DNA of 64,000 bases from positions 62,001 through 126,000 of the forward strand of contig NZ_JAJOMB010000015.1 of assembly GCF_021129305.1 (NCBI RefSeq), given 5' to 3'. A program made the translations under genes and the position numbers. This document shows positions 18,894 through 27,575 of the stretch, one piece after another; within the stretch, counting starts at the first letter, position 1, and each line of letters begins with the position of its first letter. The stretch comes from Kineosporia babensis. GTDB lineage: Bacteria; Actinomycetota; Actinomycetes; Actinomycetales; Kineosporiaceae. The notes beneath the pieces are model-generated. The model saw nothing but the letters and a program-made list of their open reading frames with translations. It was not told the origin of the DNA and searched no databases.

Positions 18894-19736
18894 CTAGTGA
18901 GCAGTGCGCCCGGCCACCGCGGCGTCGAGCAGCCCCCGCCAGACCAGACCGGTCTCGGCGTAACCGGCCGCCCGCATGACTTCCTGGTGCCAGGCCGCGG
19001 TGTTCAGCGATTCGGTGTGGTTGTCGCCCCGGCGCTCGGCGTAGAAGGCGTCGCGCTCGGCGGTCGGGCCGGACAGCGCGGGGTCGGCGCGCAGCAGATC
19101 CCACCAGGCTTCCCAGCTGAGCACGCCGGAAGACCAGCGCTGGTGGCGGGTGCGCCGCTCCACCTGAGCGAAACCGTTGGTCAGGGAGGACAGTCCCGGG
19201 TCCGGCATGTAGTCGGCGTTGATGAATACCCCGCCCGGCCGCAGCAACGTACGGGCCTCGGCGTAGACCCCGGCCACACGCTCGGAGGGGAGCCAATGCA
19301 GCGCGGTAGCCGTAAGCACTGCGTCAAAGGGGGCAGGGCCCACCGCGGAAGTCAGGTTGGCCGGCCAATCAGAAGCGCCGAGGTCTACGGCCGCAACCTG
19401 CACTCGGGTGTCGTTGGCGAAGGTGCCCCGGGCGATCGCGAGCAGCGCGGCATCAATGTCGAGGACGACGGTGGTGGCCTTGGGGAAACGGTCCAGCACC
19501 CGGCGGCTGATCGAACCCGTACCCCCAGCCAGGTCGAGCACCCGAGGGGTGAGTTCGCTGGCGGGCCCGGCCTCGCCCTCCCCGTCGGCGAGCAGCGAGG
19601 CTTCCACCGCGTCGAGCATGGCGGCGAACCGCTCCTCCCGGTCGGGCAGGTAGGCCTCCTGTTGCGCATCCCACTGCTGCTGCCAGGCCTCCCAGTCGGT
19701 GCCGCCGCTGATCCCGGTAGTGGTGCTCTCACCCAT
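18894..19736 (-). CDS. class I SAM-dependent methyltransferase
   Basis: A 280-residue Rossmann-fold methyltransferase. RVLDLAGGTGSISRRVLDRFP is motif I, VVLDIDAALLAIA motif II, and FDAVLTATALHWLP the post-II region; the C-terminal part has a tail often seen in trans-aconitate-type small-molecule methyltransferases. Start is ATG 19736, preceded by GAGGGG. Substrate unknown. The N-terminus is Trp/Gln-rich (DWEAWQQQWDAQQ), which is not part of the fold. Confidence 0.85.
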   Translation of the reverse strand: MGESTTTGISGGTDWEAWQQQWDAQQEAYLPDREERFAAMLDAVEASLLADGEGEAGPASELTPRVLDLAGGTGSISRRVLDRFPKATTVVLDIDAALLAIARGTFANDTRVQVAAVDLGASDWPANLTSAVGPAPFDAVLTATALHWLPSERVAGVYAEARTLLRPGGVFINADYMPDPGLSSLTNGFAQVERRTRHQRWSSGVLSWEAWWDLLRADPALSGPTAERDAFYAERRGDNHTESLNTAAWHQEVMRAAGYAETGLVWRGLLDAAVAGRTAH

Positions 19737-19812
19737 GGCCGATCCCCTCGCCTGTAATGGTCTGTCTGGCCGACTGATCATTACGGTAGCCCGTGCCCTG
19801 TAAGCTGCACAA

Positions 19813-20340
19813 GTGGATACAGCCGCTTACGCACAACGAGCTGTCGACCTGGTGAACGCACCCCTGGGCACCGAGGACGACCTGCGTGCCTATCTCGGCG
19901 ACCGGGCCTGGATGGTGGAGGCGGTCCGGGCCGCGGATGTCAGCCTGCTGCAGGAGTTCCGGGCCCGGCTGGCCGAAGTGGCCGATGCCTCGGCGGCCCG
20001 CGACGGAGCCACCACGGTGGCCAAGCTCAACGGGCTGCTGGCCAGGCATCCGATCCGGCCGGTGATCTCGGGGCACGACGAGAACAGCTGGCACCTGCAC
20101 GTCTATGACGAGGACGCTTCGGTCAGCGAGACGGTCTGTGCCGAGGCGCTTTTCGGTCTGGCCATGCTGATCTCCGACCACGGCGCCACCAAGATCGGCC
20201 GCTGTGCGGCGACCGGCTGCAGCAACGCGTTCATCGACACCTCGGCCAACTCCTCGCGCCGGTTCTGCTCCACCCGCTGCAGCACCCGGATGAACGTCGC
20301 GGCCCTGCGGGCCCGCAAAAAGGCGAGCAAAAGCGAGTGA
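19813..20340 (+). CDS. CGNR zinc-finger (ABATE-type) regulator
   Basis: A 175-residue protein beginning with GTG 19813. The N-terminal ~130 residues are the putative stress-induced ligand-binding (ABATE) domain, and the C-terminus is a CGNR-type zinc finger: CAATGCSNAFID, then SSRRFCSTRCSTRMNVAALR, with four cysteines placed to bind zinc and a basic tail for DNA contact. The family is thought to act in transcription regulation. Its stop overlaps a strong hairpin. The start is only 76 bp from the divergent methyltransferase. Confidence 0.85.
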   Translation: MDTAAYAQRAVDLVNAPLGTEDDLRAYLGDRAWMVEAVRAADVSLLQEFRARLAEVADASAARDGATTVAKLNGLLARHPIRPVISGHDENSWHLHVYDEDASVSETVCAEALFGLAMLISDHGATKIGRCAATGCSNAFIDTSANSSRRFCSTRCSTRMNVAALRARKKASKSE

Positions 20341-20374
20341 GGACGTCCCTGGGCCCGAGCGCAGGGACGTCCTC
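20339..20374 (+). terminator. terminator after the CGNR gene
   Basis: GAGGACGTCCCTG and CAGGGACGTCCTC form a 13-bp perfect stem with a ten-base loop, starting inside the TGA stop codon. The convergent GGDEF gene ends 25 bp further on, so it may serve both strands. Confidence 0.75.
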
Positions 20375-20398
20375 AATCAGGGCCTGTCCTGGTTGGTT

Positions 20399-21163
20399 CT
20401 AGAACTGGACCACGTTGCGGTTGGAGGCCTTGGCCTGGACCAGCGCCCGGTCGGCGCGGTCCAGCAGCAGTTCCGGCGTCTTGTCCTTGTCCTGCGAGAT
20501 CGCGAAACCGACGCTGGCCGAGATGGTCACCGGCTCGCCGTGGAAACTGATCGGCTCGCTCACCGTGGTCACCACCCGCTCGCCGATCCGGGAGATCAGG
20601 TGGTCGGGGCCGATCGCGTCCATGATCACCATGAACGTGTCGTTGGCGATCCGGCAGACCATGTCGCCGGTGCGCAACTGCGACTGCATCCGGGCCGCGG
20701 TCACCTGCAGCACGTGGTCGCCGACCTCACGGCCGTGGATCTCGTTGAGGTCCGCGAAACCGTTGATGTCCAGGATCATCACGGCCAGCCGGTGGTTACG
20801 GTTGCGGGCCCGGGCCAGCCGGGTGTTCAGCCACCACTGGGCCTCGGCCCGGTTCGGCAGACCGGTCAGCGTGTCCAGGCCCCGCTCGGAGTTCTCCGGA
20901 GTGCGCTTGTCGAAGAGCGCCTTGATCCGTTCCCGGGAGGCGTAGGCCGCCCCCGCGGCGGCCAGCGCCAGTGCGATCCCCGCGCCGATCAGCAGGTTCC
21001 GCTTGGTGTGCGACTTGGACCGGGTGGGCAGGTGCAGCGTCGGCAGCGACGACAACGACGGCAGGTGAAGGTTCGCCAGATCCTGGCGACCGGGCAGGTG
21101 GAATGCGGGCGAAGGCTTCCCCCGGTTGGAGGAAGCGACTGATGAAAACCTCGGGCGCTTCAT
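20399..21163 (-). CDS. membrane protein with degenerate GGDEF domain
   Basis: A 254-residue protein: Pro/Ser/Leu-rich cytoplasmic N-terminus with LHLP repeats (residues ~30-46), one membrane segment (56-75), then a GGDEF-fold domain (DTLTGLPNRAEAQWW, ILDINGFADLN). Where GGDEF should be there is ANDTF (173-177), so catalysis is not expected. The inhibitory-site RxxD (RTGD, 164-167) is still spaced five residues before that position, so the protein could bind c-di-GMP as a receptor. Start is ATG 21163. Divergent from the ABC exporter operon. Confidence 0.85.
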   Translation of the reverse strand: MKRPRFSSVASSNRGKPSPAFHLPGRQDLANLHLPSLSSLPTLHLPTRSKSHTKRNLLIGAGIALALAAAGAAYASRERIKALFDKRTPENSERGLDTLTGLPNRAEAQWWLNTRLARARNRNHRLAVMILDINGFADLNEIHGREVGDHVLQVTAARMQSQLRTGDMVCRIANDTFMVIMDAIGPDHLISRIGERVVTTVSEPISFHGEPVTISASVGFAISQDKDKTPELLLDRADRALVQAKASNRNVVQF

Positions 21164-21301
21164 GGCACAGACTTCGGTCGGCTCCGGAGCGGGCTTGAGC
21201 CTGGAGGGTGAATACGCGCGGCGATCTCTGCCCTGGGGTAGAGGCGAGGTTCTGCCTGTGGGGCGATGTCTGCGCAGGGCAGGCCCGGCAGAGTCTTCGC
21301 C

Positions 21302-22207
21302 ATGAACATCGACAGAGACCAGGTGGTGAGCGTCCGGGGGCTGCAGAAAGCCTACGGCGGGCGCACGGTGGTCGACGGGGTGGATCTCGATGTCCGGGCC
21401 GGTGAGGTGCTGGGGCTGATCGGCGCCAACGGTGCGGGCAAGACCACCACCGTCGAATGCCTGCAGGGGTTGCGCAGGCCTGACGGCGGCACGATCCGGG
21501 TACTCGGGCTGGATCCCCTTCGCGACGCCGACCGGTTGCGCCAGCAGGTGGGCAGCCAACTGCAGAACTCGGCGCTGCCGGACCGGATGCGAGTACACGA
21601 GGCGGTAGCCCTGTTCGCCGGACCGGACGCCGCCGATGCCGACGACCTGCTGGAGCGCTTCGGCCTGGCGCATCGGCGCGGCTACGCGTTCGGCGGGATG
21701 AGCGGGGGAGAGCGGCAGCGCCTGTTCCTGGTGCTCGCTCTGCTGAACCGGCCCCGGCTGGTCATTCTCGACGAGCTGACGCAGGGGCTGGACCCGGCGG
21801 CCCGCCGCGAGGTCTGGTCGGCGGTGGCCCGGCTGCGGGACGAGGGCACCACCGTGCTCCTGGTGACGCACGAACTGGACGAGGCCGAGGCGTTGTGCGA
21901 CCGGGTGGTGGCGATGCGCGCCGGGCGGGTGCTGGACCAGGGCACGCCGGCCGATCTGGTGGCGCGGCACGGTGGCTGGGCTACGGTCCGGTTCAGCTTG
22001 CCCTCACCGAGAACTCAGGAACTCAGCAGTCTGCCCGGGGTGCAGGACGTTTCGCGGCAGGGCAATCAGGTGGCGGTGACCGGGGGCCGGGCCGTGATCG
22101 CCCACACCGGCGCCTGGCTGCTGGCCAATGGCGAGATCCCCGCCGACCTGCGGGTGGAGATCCCCGACCTGGAAACCGCTCTGCTGACCCTTCTGGAGAC
22201 GTCATGA
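21302..22207 (+). CDS. ABC transporter ATP-binding protein (drug/antibiotic-exporter type)
   Basis: A 301-residue ATPase with Walker A GANGAGKTTT, signature MSGGERQR, Walker B LVILDELTQGLD with the catalytic Glu, and H-loop LLVTHELDEAEALCDR. The ~80-residue C-terminal extension is typical of ABC-2 exporter ATPases. First of four genes overlapping by ATGA or GTGA joints (21302-24736): ATPase, permease, histidine kinase, response regulator. This arrangement fits export controlled by its own two-component system. Substrate unknown. Confidence 0.92.
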   Translation: MNIDRDQVVSVRGLQKAYGGRTVVDGVDLDVRAGEVLGLIGANGAGKTTTVECLQGLRRPDGGTIRVLGLDPLRDADRLRQQVGSQLQNSALPDRMRVHEAVALFAGPDAADADDLLERFGLAHRRGYAFGGMSGGERQRLFLVLALLNRPRLVILDELTQGLDPAARREVWSAVARLRDEGTTVLLVTHELDEAEALCDRVVAMRAGRVLDQGTPADLVARHGGWATVRFSLPSPRTQELSSLPGVQDVSRQGNQVAVTGGRAVIAHTGAWLLANGEIPADLRVEIPDLETALLTLLETS

Positions 22208-22974
22208 CCGCGAACACCGCTGCCGCGCCCGTCACCCGGCATCCTTCGGCCGCGCGACGGCTGCTGGTCTCGGAACTGCGGATGCTGAGCCGCGAGCCGA
22301 TGACCCTGACCTTCGTCCTGGTCTTCCCGATCGTCACCATGCTGGTGATCGGTGGATCGTTCGGGACCACCCCGGACGCGGCGTTCCCGGTGAATCCTGC
22401 GCACTGGTACGTAGCGTCGTACGTCACCGTGGTGATCGGCGCCACCGGCCTGGTGATGCTGCCGGTGCACATCGCCTCCTACCGCGAGCGCGGCGTGCTC
22501 CGTCGGCTGACCGCCTCCGGCTTCCCCCGCTGGTCGTTCGCCGTGGCCGAGATCGCGGTCGGGCTCCTGGCCATCGCCGTCTCGTCCGTCCTGCTGCTGG
22601 CCGTGGCCGCACCGGTCTACGGCGTACCCGCCGTCGAGGACCCGGTCCGCGTGCTCGCTGCCACCCTGGCCGGCTCCCTGTTCTTCGTGGCGCTGGGCGT
22701 GCTGCTCGGGACGCTCCTGCCCAGTGCCCGGGCTGCCCAGGCGGTCGGCATGGTGCTGTACTTCCCGTCGTTCCTGCTCGGTGGGGGAGGCCCGCCCCCG
22801 GCCGCGATGAGTGACTCCCTGAGTTCGGTGGCCGAGGTGCTGCCGCTGACCCTGGTCACCGACGCCATGCGCGGGCCGTGGCTGGGCCTGGGCAACGAGA
22901 CCGGAGCCCTGCTGGCGGTGAGTGTGCTGGCCGTCATCGCCTCGGTGTTGGCCGTGCGCCGGACCGCTCTGTGA
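22204..22974 (+). CDS. ABC-2 type transporter permease
   Basis: A 256-residue membrane protein with six predicted helices and the ABC-2 layout: cytoplasmic N-terminus, FVLVFPIVTMLVIGG first helix, an extracellular loop (PDAAFPVNPAHWY), a coupling region SYRERGVLRRLTASG, and a re-entrant GGGGPPPAAM segment before the last helices. ATG overlaps the ATPase stop by four bases. It should form a homodimer with the ATPase for export. Confidence 0.9.
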   Translation: MTANTAAAPVTRHPSAARRLLVSELRMLSREPMTLTFVLVFPIVTMLVIGGSFGTTPDAAFPVNPAHWYVASYVTVVIGATGLVMLPVHIASYRERGVLRRLTASGFPRWSFAVAEIAVGLLAIAVSSVLLLAVAAPVYGVPAVEDPVRVLAATLAGSLFFVALGVLLGTLLPSARAAQAVGMVLYFPSFLLGGGGPPPAAMSDSLSSVAEVLPLTLVTDAMRGPWLGLGNETGALLAVSVLAVIASVLAVRRTAL

Positions 22975-24068
22975 CACTGAGGCCTGTGGCCATGACCGTG
23001 ATCGAGCGATCCCCTCGATGGGTCGCGTCGATCTCGGTCACGGTGTTCGCGCTGGCCGGGACGGTGTTCCCGTTCGGCCCGACACCGACGTGGGCCCGGA
23101 TCGCCGCGGTCGGTGTGACTGCGGCGATCGCGGTCGCCCTGGCCCGTAACCGCACCTCGGGCCGGAACCTGCTGGCCGGGCTGTTGCTGATCGCTGCTGC
23201 CTCGGCGGTGATCGGTTACGGCGGCTCGGCCACCTTCAGCTGGTTCTCGATGTGCATCCTGGCCGGCTGGGCCGCCTACGCGCTGCCCGAGCGAGTGGCG
23301 TTCGGCCTGGCCGGGGTGCTCTGCCTGATCCTCGGCGGGCAGTGGCTGCTGGTGCCCGACACCGGCTGGGCCGCCTGGATCGCGGGCACGCTGTTCACCT
23401 CGTACGCCTGCGTGCAGTCCCGGCGTCAGGACCAGCTGATGCAGCAGCTGAAGCAGACCCAGGCCGAGCTGGTCGTCCGCACCGCCGCCGAGGAACGGGC
23501 CCGGATCGCCCGTGAGATGCACGACGTGATCGGCCACGCCCTAACAGTTTCCACGCTGCACATCAGCAGCGCCCGGCTGGCACTGGAAGAGGATCCCGCG
23601 GAGGCCGAGAAGTCGCTGGCCGAGGCCGAGCGGCTGACCCAGGCCGGGCTGGCGGAGGTGCGGGCGGCGGTCGGCCTGCTGAAGGGGCAGAGCATTCAGA
23701 CGCCGTTGCCCGGTCTCGCCGATGTGCCCGAGCTGATCGAGTCCTTCCGCCGGGCCGGCAGCGAGATCAGCCTGCGCAACGAACTCGGTGAGCTCACCGC
23801 CACTCAAGGGCTCACCATCTACCGGATCCTCCAGGAGGCCCTGACCAATGCCACCCGCCACGCACCCGGAGCACCGGTGACTGTCGAGCTGACCCAGAAC
23901 GCAATCAGTACCCAACTGGTGGTCGGTACCCCGGCGCGTCCCTCGTCCCCAATTCGTAGTGGTTCTGGGCTGACTGGGATGCGTGAGCGTGCGGAAGCGG
24001 TCGGTGGAGCCTTGAGCGCCGGCCCTCACCAGGATGGCTGGCGGGTCGAGGCGGTGCTGCCCCGATGA
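22971..24068 (+). CDS. sensor histidine kinase (NarL/DesK class)
   Basis: A 365-residue kinase starting at GTG 22971, overlapping the permease stop. About five membrane segments fill residues ~18-148 with almost no external loops, suggesting a membrane-state sensor. The DHp helix reads EERARIAREMHDVIGHALT with His at ~184; the ATPase part has the N-box (QEALTNATRHAPG) and a late Gly box GSGLTGMRERAEAVGG. The usual DxG box is replaced by VVGTPARPS, so ATP binding may be atypical. Partner is the next gene. Confidence 0.88.
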   Translation: MTLRPVAMTVIERSPRWVASISVTVFALAGTVFPFGPTPTWARIAAVGVTAAIAVALARNRTSGRNLLAGLLLIAAASAVIGYGGSATFSWFSMCILAGWAAYALPERVAFGLAGVLCLILGGQWLLVPDTGWAAWIAGTLFTSYACVQSRRQDQLMQQLKQTQAELVVRTAAEERARIAREMHDVIGHALTVSTLHISSARLALEEDPAEAEKSLAEAERLTQAGLAEVRAAVGLLKGQSIQTPLPGLADVPELIESFRRAGSEISLRNELGELTATQGLTIYRILQEALTNATRHAPGAPVTVELTQNAISTQLVVGTPARPSSPIRSGSGLTGMRERAEAVGGALSAGPHQDGWRVEAVLPR

Positions 24069-24736
24069 GCATCCGGGTGCTGCTGGTCGACGACCAGGAA
24101 CTGATCCGGGCCGGGCTACGCGGAATCCTGCGACCCCGCTTCGGCTTTGACATCGTCGCAGAACTGGGCGATGGGACGTCGGTGGTCTCCGCGGTGGCCG
24201 AACACGCACCGGACGTTGTGGTCATGGACATCCGGATGCCGGGCGTGAGCGGGGTAGAGGCAACTCGGCGGGTGCGGGCCGCGGAAGGGCCGCCGGTGCT
24301 GGTGCTGACCACGTTCGAGGACGACGAGGTGCTGGCCGGGGCGTTGCGCGCGGGGGCAGCCGGATTCCTGCTCAAGGGGGTTCCGGCCGCGGATCTGCAG
24401 CGAGCGGTGAAAACCGTTGCCGAAGGCGGTTCCTGGCTGGACCCGGCGGTGACCGGGCGGGTGCTCAGTGCCTACCGGGACGGCGCGCCGAGCCCGGAAG
24501 CTGGACCGGCGCTGGATGTGCTCACCCCGCGCGAGCGTGAGGTCCTGGCCCTGATCGGCGAAGGGCTGACCAACGCCGAGATCGCGGCCCGGCTGGTCCT
24601 CGGCGAAGGCACGGTGAAAAGCCACGTCAGCCGGGTGTTCTCAAAGCTGGGCGTGCGCGACCGGGCCGGTGCGGTGGTGCTGGCCTTCGACCACGGCCTG
24701 GTGAAACCGTCACCAGGCCGCGATCGTTGGGCCTAG
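24065..24736 (+). CDS. NarL/FixJ family response regulator
   Basis: A 223-residue regulator. The receiver has the acidic pair at residues 9-10, phospho-acceptor Asp ~55 in VVVMDIRMPGVSG, and VLVLTTFEDDEVL; the C-terminal LuxR HTH reads LTPREREVLALIGEGLTNAE. All phosphorylation residues are present. Overlaps the kinase stop by ATGA. Its TAG stop shares the CTAG at 24733-24736 with the stop of convergent parE. Confidence 0.93.
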   Translation: MSIRVLLVDDQELIRAGLRGILRPRFGFDIVAELGDGTSVVSAVAEHAPDVVVMDIRMPGVSGVEATRRVRAAEGPPVLVLTTFEDDEVLAGALRAGAAGFLLKGVPAADLQRAVKTVAEGGSWLDPAVTGRVLSAYRDGAPSPEAGPALDVLTPREREVLALIGEGLTNAEIAARLVLGEGTVKSHVSRVFSKLGVRDRAGAVVLAFDHGLVKPSPGRDRWA

Positions 24737-26919
24737 GCGTCGATCCGCTCGCGGTCCAGGCGGGCGGCGCCCTCGACGATGAAGTCCTTGCGCGGGGCCA
24801 CGTCGTTGCCCATCAGCAGGTCGAACACCTTCTCGGCGGCGGCCGCGTCCTGCATCCGGACCCGGCGCAGCGTGCGCCGGCGCGGGTCCATCGTGGTCTC
24901 GGCCAGCTGGTCGGCGTCCATCTCACCCAGCCCCTTGTACCGCTGGATGTTCTCCTTCCAGCTGCGACCGCGCTTCTTCAGGTCGGCCAGGAGCTTCGTC
25001 AGCTCCTGCTCGGAGTAGGTGTAGACCATCTCGTTCTTCTGCCGGCCGGAGCCGATCACCTCGACCCGGTGCAGCGGCGGCACCGCCGCGTACACCCGCC
25101 CGGCCTCGACCAGCGGGCGCATGTAGCGGAAGAACAGCGTCAGCAGCAGGGTCCGGATGTGCGCGCCGTCCACGTCGGCGTCGGTCATCAGGATGATCTT
25201 GCCGTAGCGCGCGGCCGGCAGCTCGAAGGTGCGGCCCGAGCCGGCCCCGATCACCTGGATGATCGCCCCGCACTCGGCGTTCTTCAGCATGTCCGAGATC
25301 GAGGCCTTCTGGACGTTCAGGATCTTGCCCCGGATCGGCAGCAGCGCCTGGAACTCGCTGTTGCGCGCGAAGTTCGCCGTGCCCAGGGCCGAGTCGCCCT
25401 CCACGATGAACAGTTCCGAGCGGTCCACGTCCTCGCTGCGGCAGTCCTTCAGCTTGGTCGGCAGCGACGAGGTCTCCAGCGCGTTCTTGCGGCGCTGGGT
25501 CTCCCGGGTCTGGCGGGCGGTGACCCGCGTCCGCATCGCCCCCACGACCTTCTCGAGCACCAGGGTGGCCTGGGCCTTCTCGGCCCGGGCGGCGCTGGTC
25601 AGCTTGGCCGTGAGCTCGCGCTCGATCACCCGGGAGACGATGCCGCGCACCGCGTTGGTGCCCAGGATCTCCTTGGTCTGGCCCTCGAACTGCGGCTCGG
25701 CCAGCCGGACGGTGACGACGGCGGTCAGGCCCTCGAGCACGTCGTCCTTCTCGATCTTGTCGTTCTTCTCGTTGAACTTGAGCTTGCGCTTGTTCGCCGG
25801 GTCGGCGATCTGGTTGCGCAGCGTCTTCAGCATCGCCTGCTCGTACCCGGCGACGTGGGTGCCGCCCTTGGGCGTGGCGATGATGTTCACGAAAGAGCGC
25901 AGCTCGGTGTCGTACCCGGTGCCCCAGCGCATCGCCACGTCGACGAAGCACTCGCGCTCCACCTCGGTGTGCACCATCTGGCCGCGGCCGTCCAGGACCG
26001 GCACGTTCTCCTTGAAGTGGCCGGTGCCCTCCAGCCGCCAGACGTCGGTGACCGCGGTGTCGGTGGACAGGAACTCGACGAACTCGCCGATCCCGCCCTC
26101 GTGCAGGAACTTCTCCTCGACCGGGCCGTCGGCGCCGGGGGTGCCGGGCAGGCCGCGCTCGTCGCGCAGCACGATCTCCAGACCCGGGACCAGGTAGGTG
26201 GTCTGGCGGGCCCGGGTGACCAGCTCGTCGTAGGAGAAGGTGGCGTCCTTGATGAAGATCTGCCGGTCGGCCCAGTAGCGGATCCGCGAGCCGGTGACCC
26301 CGCGCTTGACCTTGCCGACGATCTGCAGGGCCGAGTTGTCCACGAAGGGGGTGAACTCGGCCTCCGGGTCCAGGCCGTCGAACAGGCCGGGCTCACCGCG
26401 GCGGAAGCTCATCGCGTGGACCTGGCCACCGCGGTCGACCTGGACGTCGAGCCGGGAGGAGAGCGCGTTGACCACGCTGGCGCCGACGCCGTGCAGACCA
26501 CCGGAGGCGTTGTACGAACCGCCGCCGAACTTGCCGCCGGCGTGCAGTTTGGTGAAGACCACCTCGACGCCGGTCAGGCCGGTCTTGGGCTCCACGTCGA
26601 CCGGGATGCCCCGGCCGTCGTCGTGCACCTCGACCGAGCCGTCGGCGTGAAGCACCACGCGGATGTGCTGGCAGTGCCCGGCCAGCGCCTCGTCGACCGC
26701 GTTGTCGATGATCTCCCACAGGCAGTGCATCAGGCCGCGCGAGTCGGTCGAGCCGATGTACATGCCGGGACGTTTGCGGACGGCCTCCAGGCCTTCCAGC
26801 ACCGAGAGGTGGCGAGCGGTGTAGTCGGACCCGCCGGACTTGCGTGCGCCCGCGGTAGCCGGTCGCTTGCCGTTGCTGGCGGCGCGGGACCGGGCCGTCT
26901 CGCTGGGTTGCACGGCCAC
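24733..26919 (-). CDS. parE: DNA topoisomerase IV subunit B
   Basis: ATPase subunit of topoisomerase IV, partner of ParC. Motifs: GHKL ATP site (EIIDNAVDEALAGH, DDGRGIPVD, GGLHGVGASVVNALS), TOPRIM EGDSALG and DADVDGAHIRTLLLT, and C-terminal QRYKGLGEMDADQLAETTMD. The shorter GyrB/ParE form lacks any insert. I favour GTG 26919 because AAGGAG stands six bases upstream; ATG 26952 is an alternative with no visible ribosome-binding site. parC lies 6 kb away on the other strand rather than next to it. A LexA-like box lies upstream. Confidence 0.92.
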   Translation of the reverse strand: MAVQPSETARSRAASNGKRPATAGARKSGGSDYTARHLSVLEGLEAVRKRPGMYIGSTDSRGLMHCLWEIIDNAVDEALAGHCQHIRVVLHADGSVEVHDDGRGIPVDVEPKTGLTGVEVVFTKLHAGGKFGGGSYNASGGLHGVGASVVNALSSRLDVQVDRGGQVHAMSFRRGEPGLFDGLDPEAEFTPFVDNSALQIVGKVKRGVTGSRIRYWADRQIFIKDATFSYDELVTRARQTTYLVPGLEIVLRDERGLPGTPGADGPVEEKFLHEGGIGEFVEFLSTDTAVTDVWRLEGTGHFKENVPVLDGRGQMVHTEVERECFVDVAMRWGTGYDTELRSFVNIIATPKGGTHVAGYEQAMLKTLRNQIADPANKRKLKFNEKNDKIEKDDVLEGLTAVVTVRLAEPQFEGQTKEILGTNAVRGIVSRVIERELTAKLTSAARAEKAQATLVLEKVVGAMRTRVTARQTRETQRRKNALETSSLPTKLKDCRSEDVDRSELFIVEGDSALGTANFARNSEFQALLPIRGKILNVQKASISDMLKNAECGAIIQVIGAGSGRTFELPAARYGKIILMTDADVDGAHIRTLLLTLFFRYMRPLVEAGRVYAAVPPLHRVEVIGSGRQKNEMVYTYSEQELTKLLADLKKRGRSWKENIQRYKGLGEMDADQLAETTMDPRRRTLRRVRMQDAAAAEKVFDLLMGNDVAPRKDFIVEGAARLDRERIDA

Positions 26920-26970
26920 GGGCGGCTCCTTGCTGATCGGGTGGTGCGACATCAGGTCTGTGGTGCGGGT

Positions 26971-26990
26971 CGAACGCGCGTTCGAATATA
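26971..26990 (-). promoter_or_regulatory. LexA-like (SOS) box and -10 element upstream of parE
   Basis: CGAACGCGCGTTCG at 26971-26984 is a perfect palindrome fitting the actinobacterial LexA consensus CGAAC-N4-GTTCG. On the minus strand it directly follows TATATT (complement of 26984-26989), a good -10 box, so a bound repressor would cover the start of transcription. It is 50 bp upstream of the preferred parE start. Confidence 0.6.
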
Positions 26991-27314
26991 TCCCGGACGC
27001 GGGGGAGTCCGGGACGGCGTCTTTTCGGCCCGCTTGCGGGCAGATTACCCGGATGGCTGGGGGCGTGGTTCCCAACGCGCCGGGATCCGCAGCGTGCCGA
27101 GGGTCTCTCGGGGGTGCTCCGGAGGGTGTTCTCGGTAGCTCTGTGTGATCACAGAAGTGCGTCCAGTGGTTTCGCTGTGACTACGCGGACAGCGAACGGG
27201 GCCGTCTGACGTCCCGGGGAAGCCCGAAGCCTGGTTGACTGTTCTCTCAGTGTCACCGATGTCCAATCCCGTCAGGGTCCGTCTGGTACGACGGGATGTT
27301 CAAGGAGGTCACCA
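26991..27314. other. divergent upstream region of parE and the DUF7455 gene
   Basis: About 320 bp with no convincing gene. It holds parE upstream sequence and, near 27160-27300, the presumed promoter of the small DUF7455 gene; AAGGAGG at 27300-27306 is the ribosome-binding site of the latter. I see no other structure. Confidence 0.5.
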
Positions 27315-27542
27315 GTGGGTGCTGCCATTGCTCAAGAAACGCTGACCGCGACCGACCGGTGCGACCGTTGCGGTGCTCGTGCTTACGTGCGGGTCACCCT
27401 GCCCGGCGGCGGCGAGCTGCTGTTCTGCGGACACCACGGCCACGCGCACAAGGAAGCGCTGACCGCGGCCTCGGCCTCGATCCAGGACGAGTCGCAGAGC
27501 CTTACCACCACGCCCAGCACCGCCCCCGAGGGCGAACGCTGA
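27315..27542 (+). CDS. small zinc-ribbon-like protein (DUF7455)
   Basis: A 75-residue protein starting GTG 27315, eight bases after AAGGAGG. The core TDRCDRCGARAYVRVTLPGG followed by LLFCGHHGHAH has CxxC and CxHHxH groups able to bind one zinc. This is the actinobacterial DUF7455 family, usually found near sigA/parE; function unknown. The C-terminal third is Ser/Thr-rich and probably unfolded. The DUF456 gene starts 33 bp downstream. Confidence 0.8.
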   Translation: MGAAIAQETLTATDRCDRCGARAYVRVTLPGGGELLFCGHHGHAHKEALTAASASIQDESQSLTTTPSTAPEGER

Positions 27543-27575
27543 ACCGATTTCTGCCCACTACTGACCTGACCTGAG

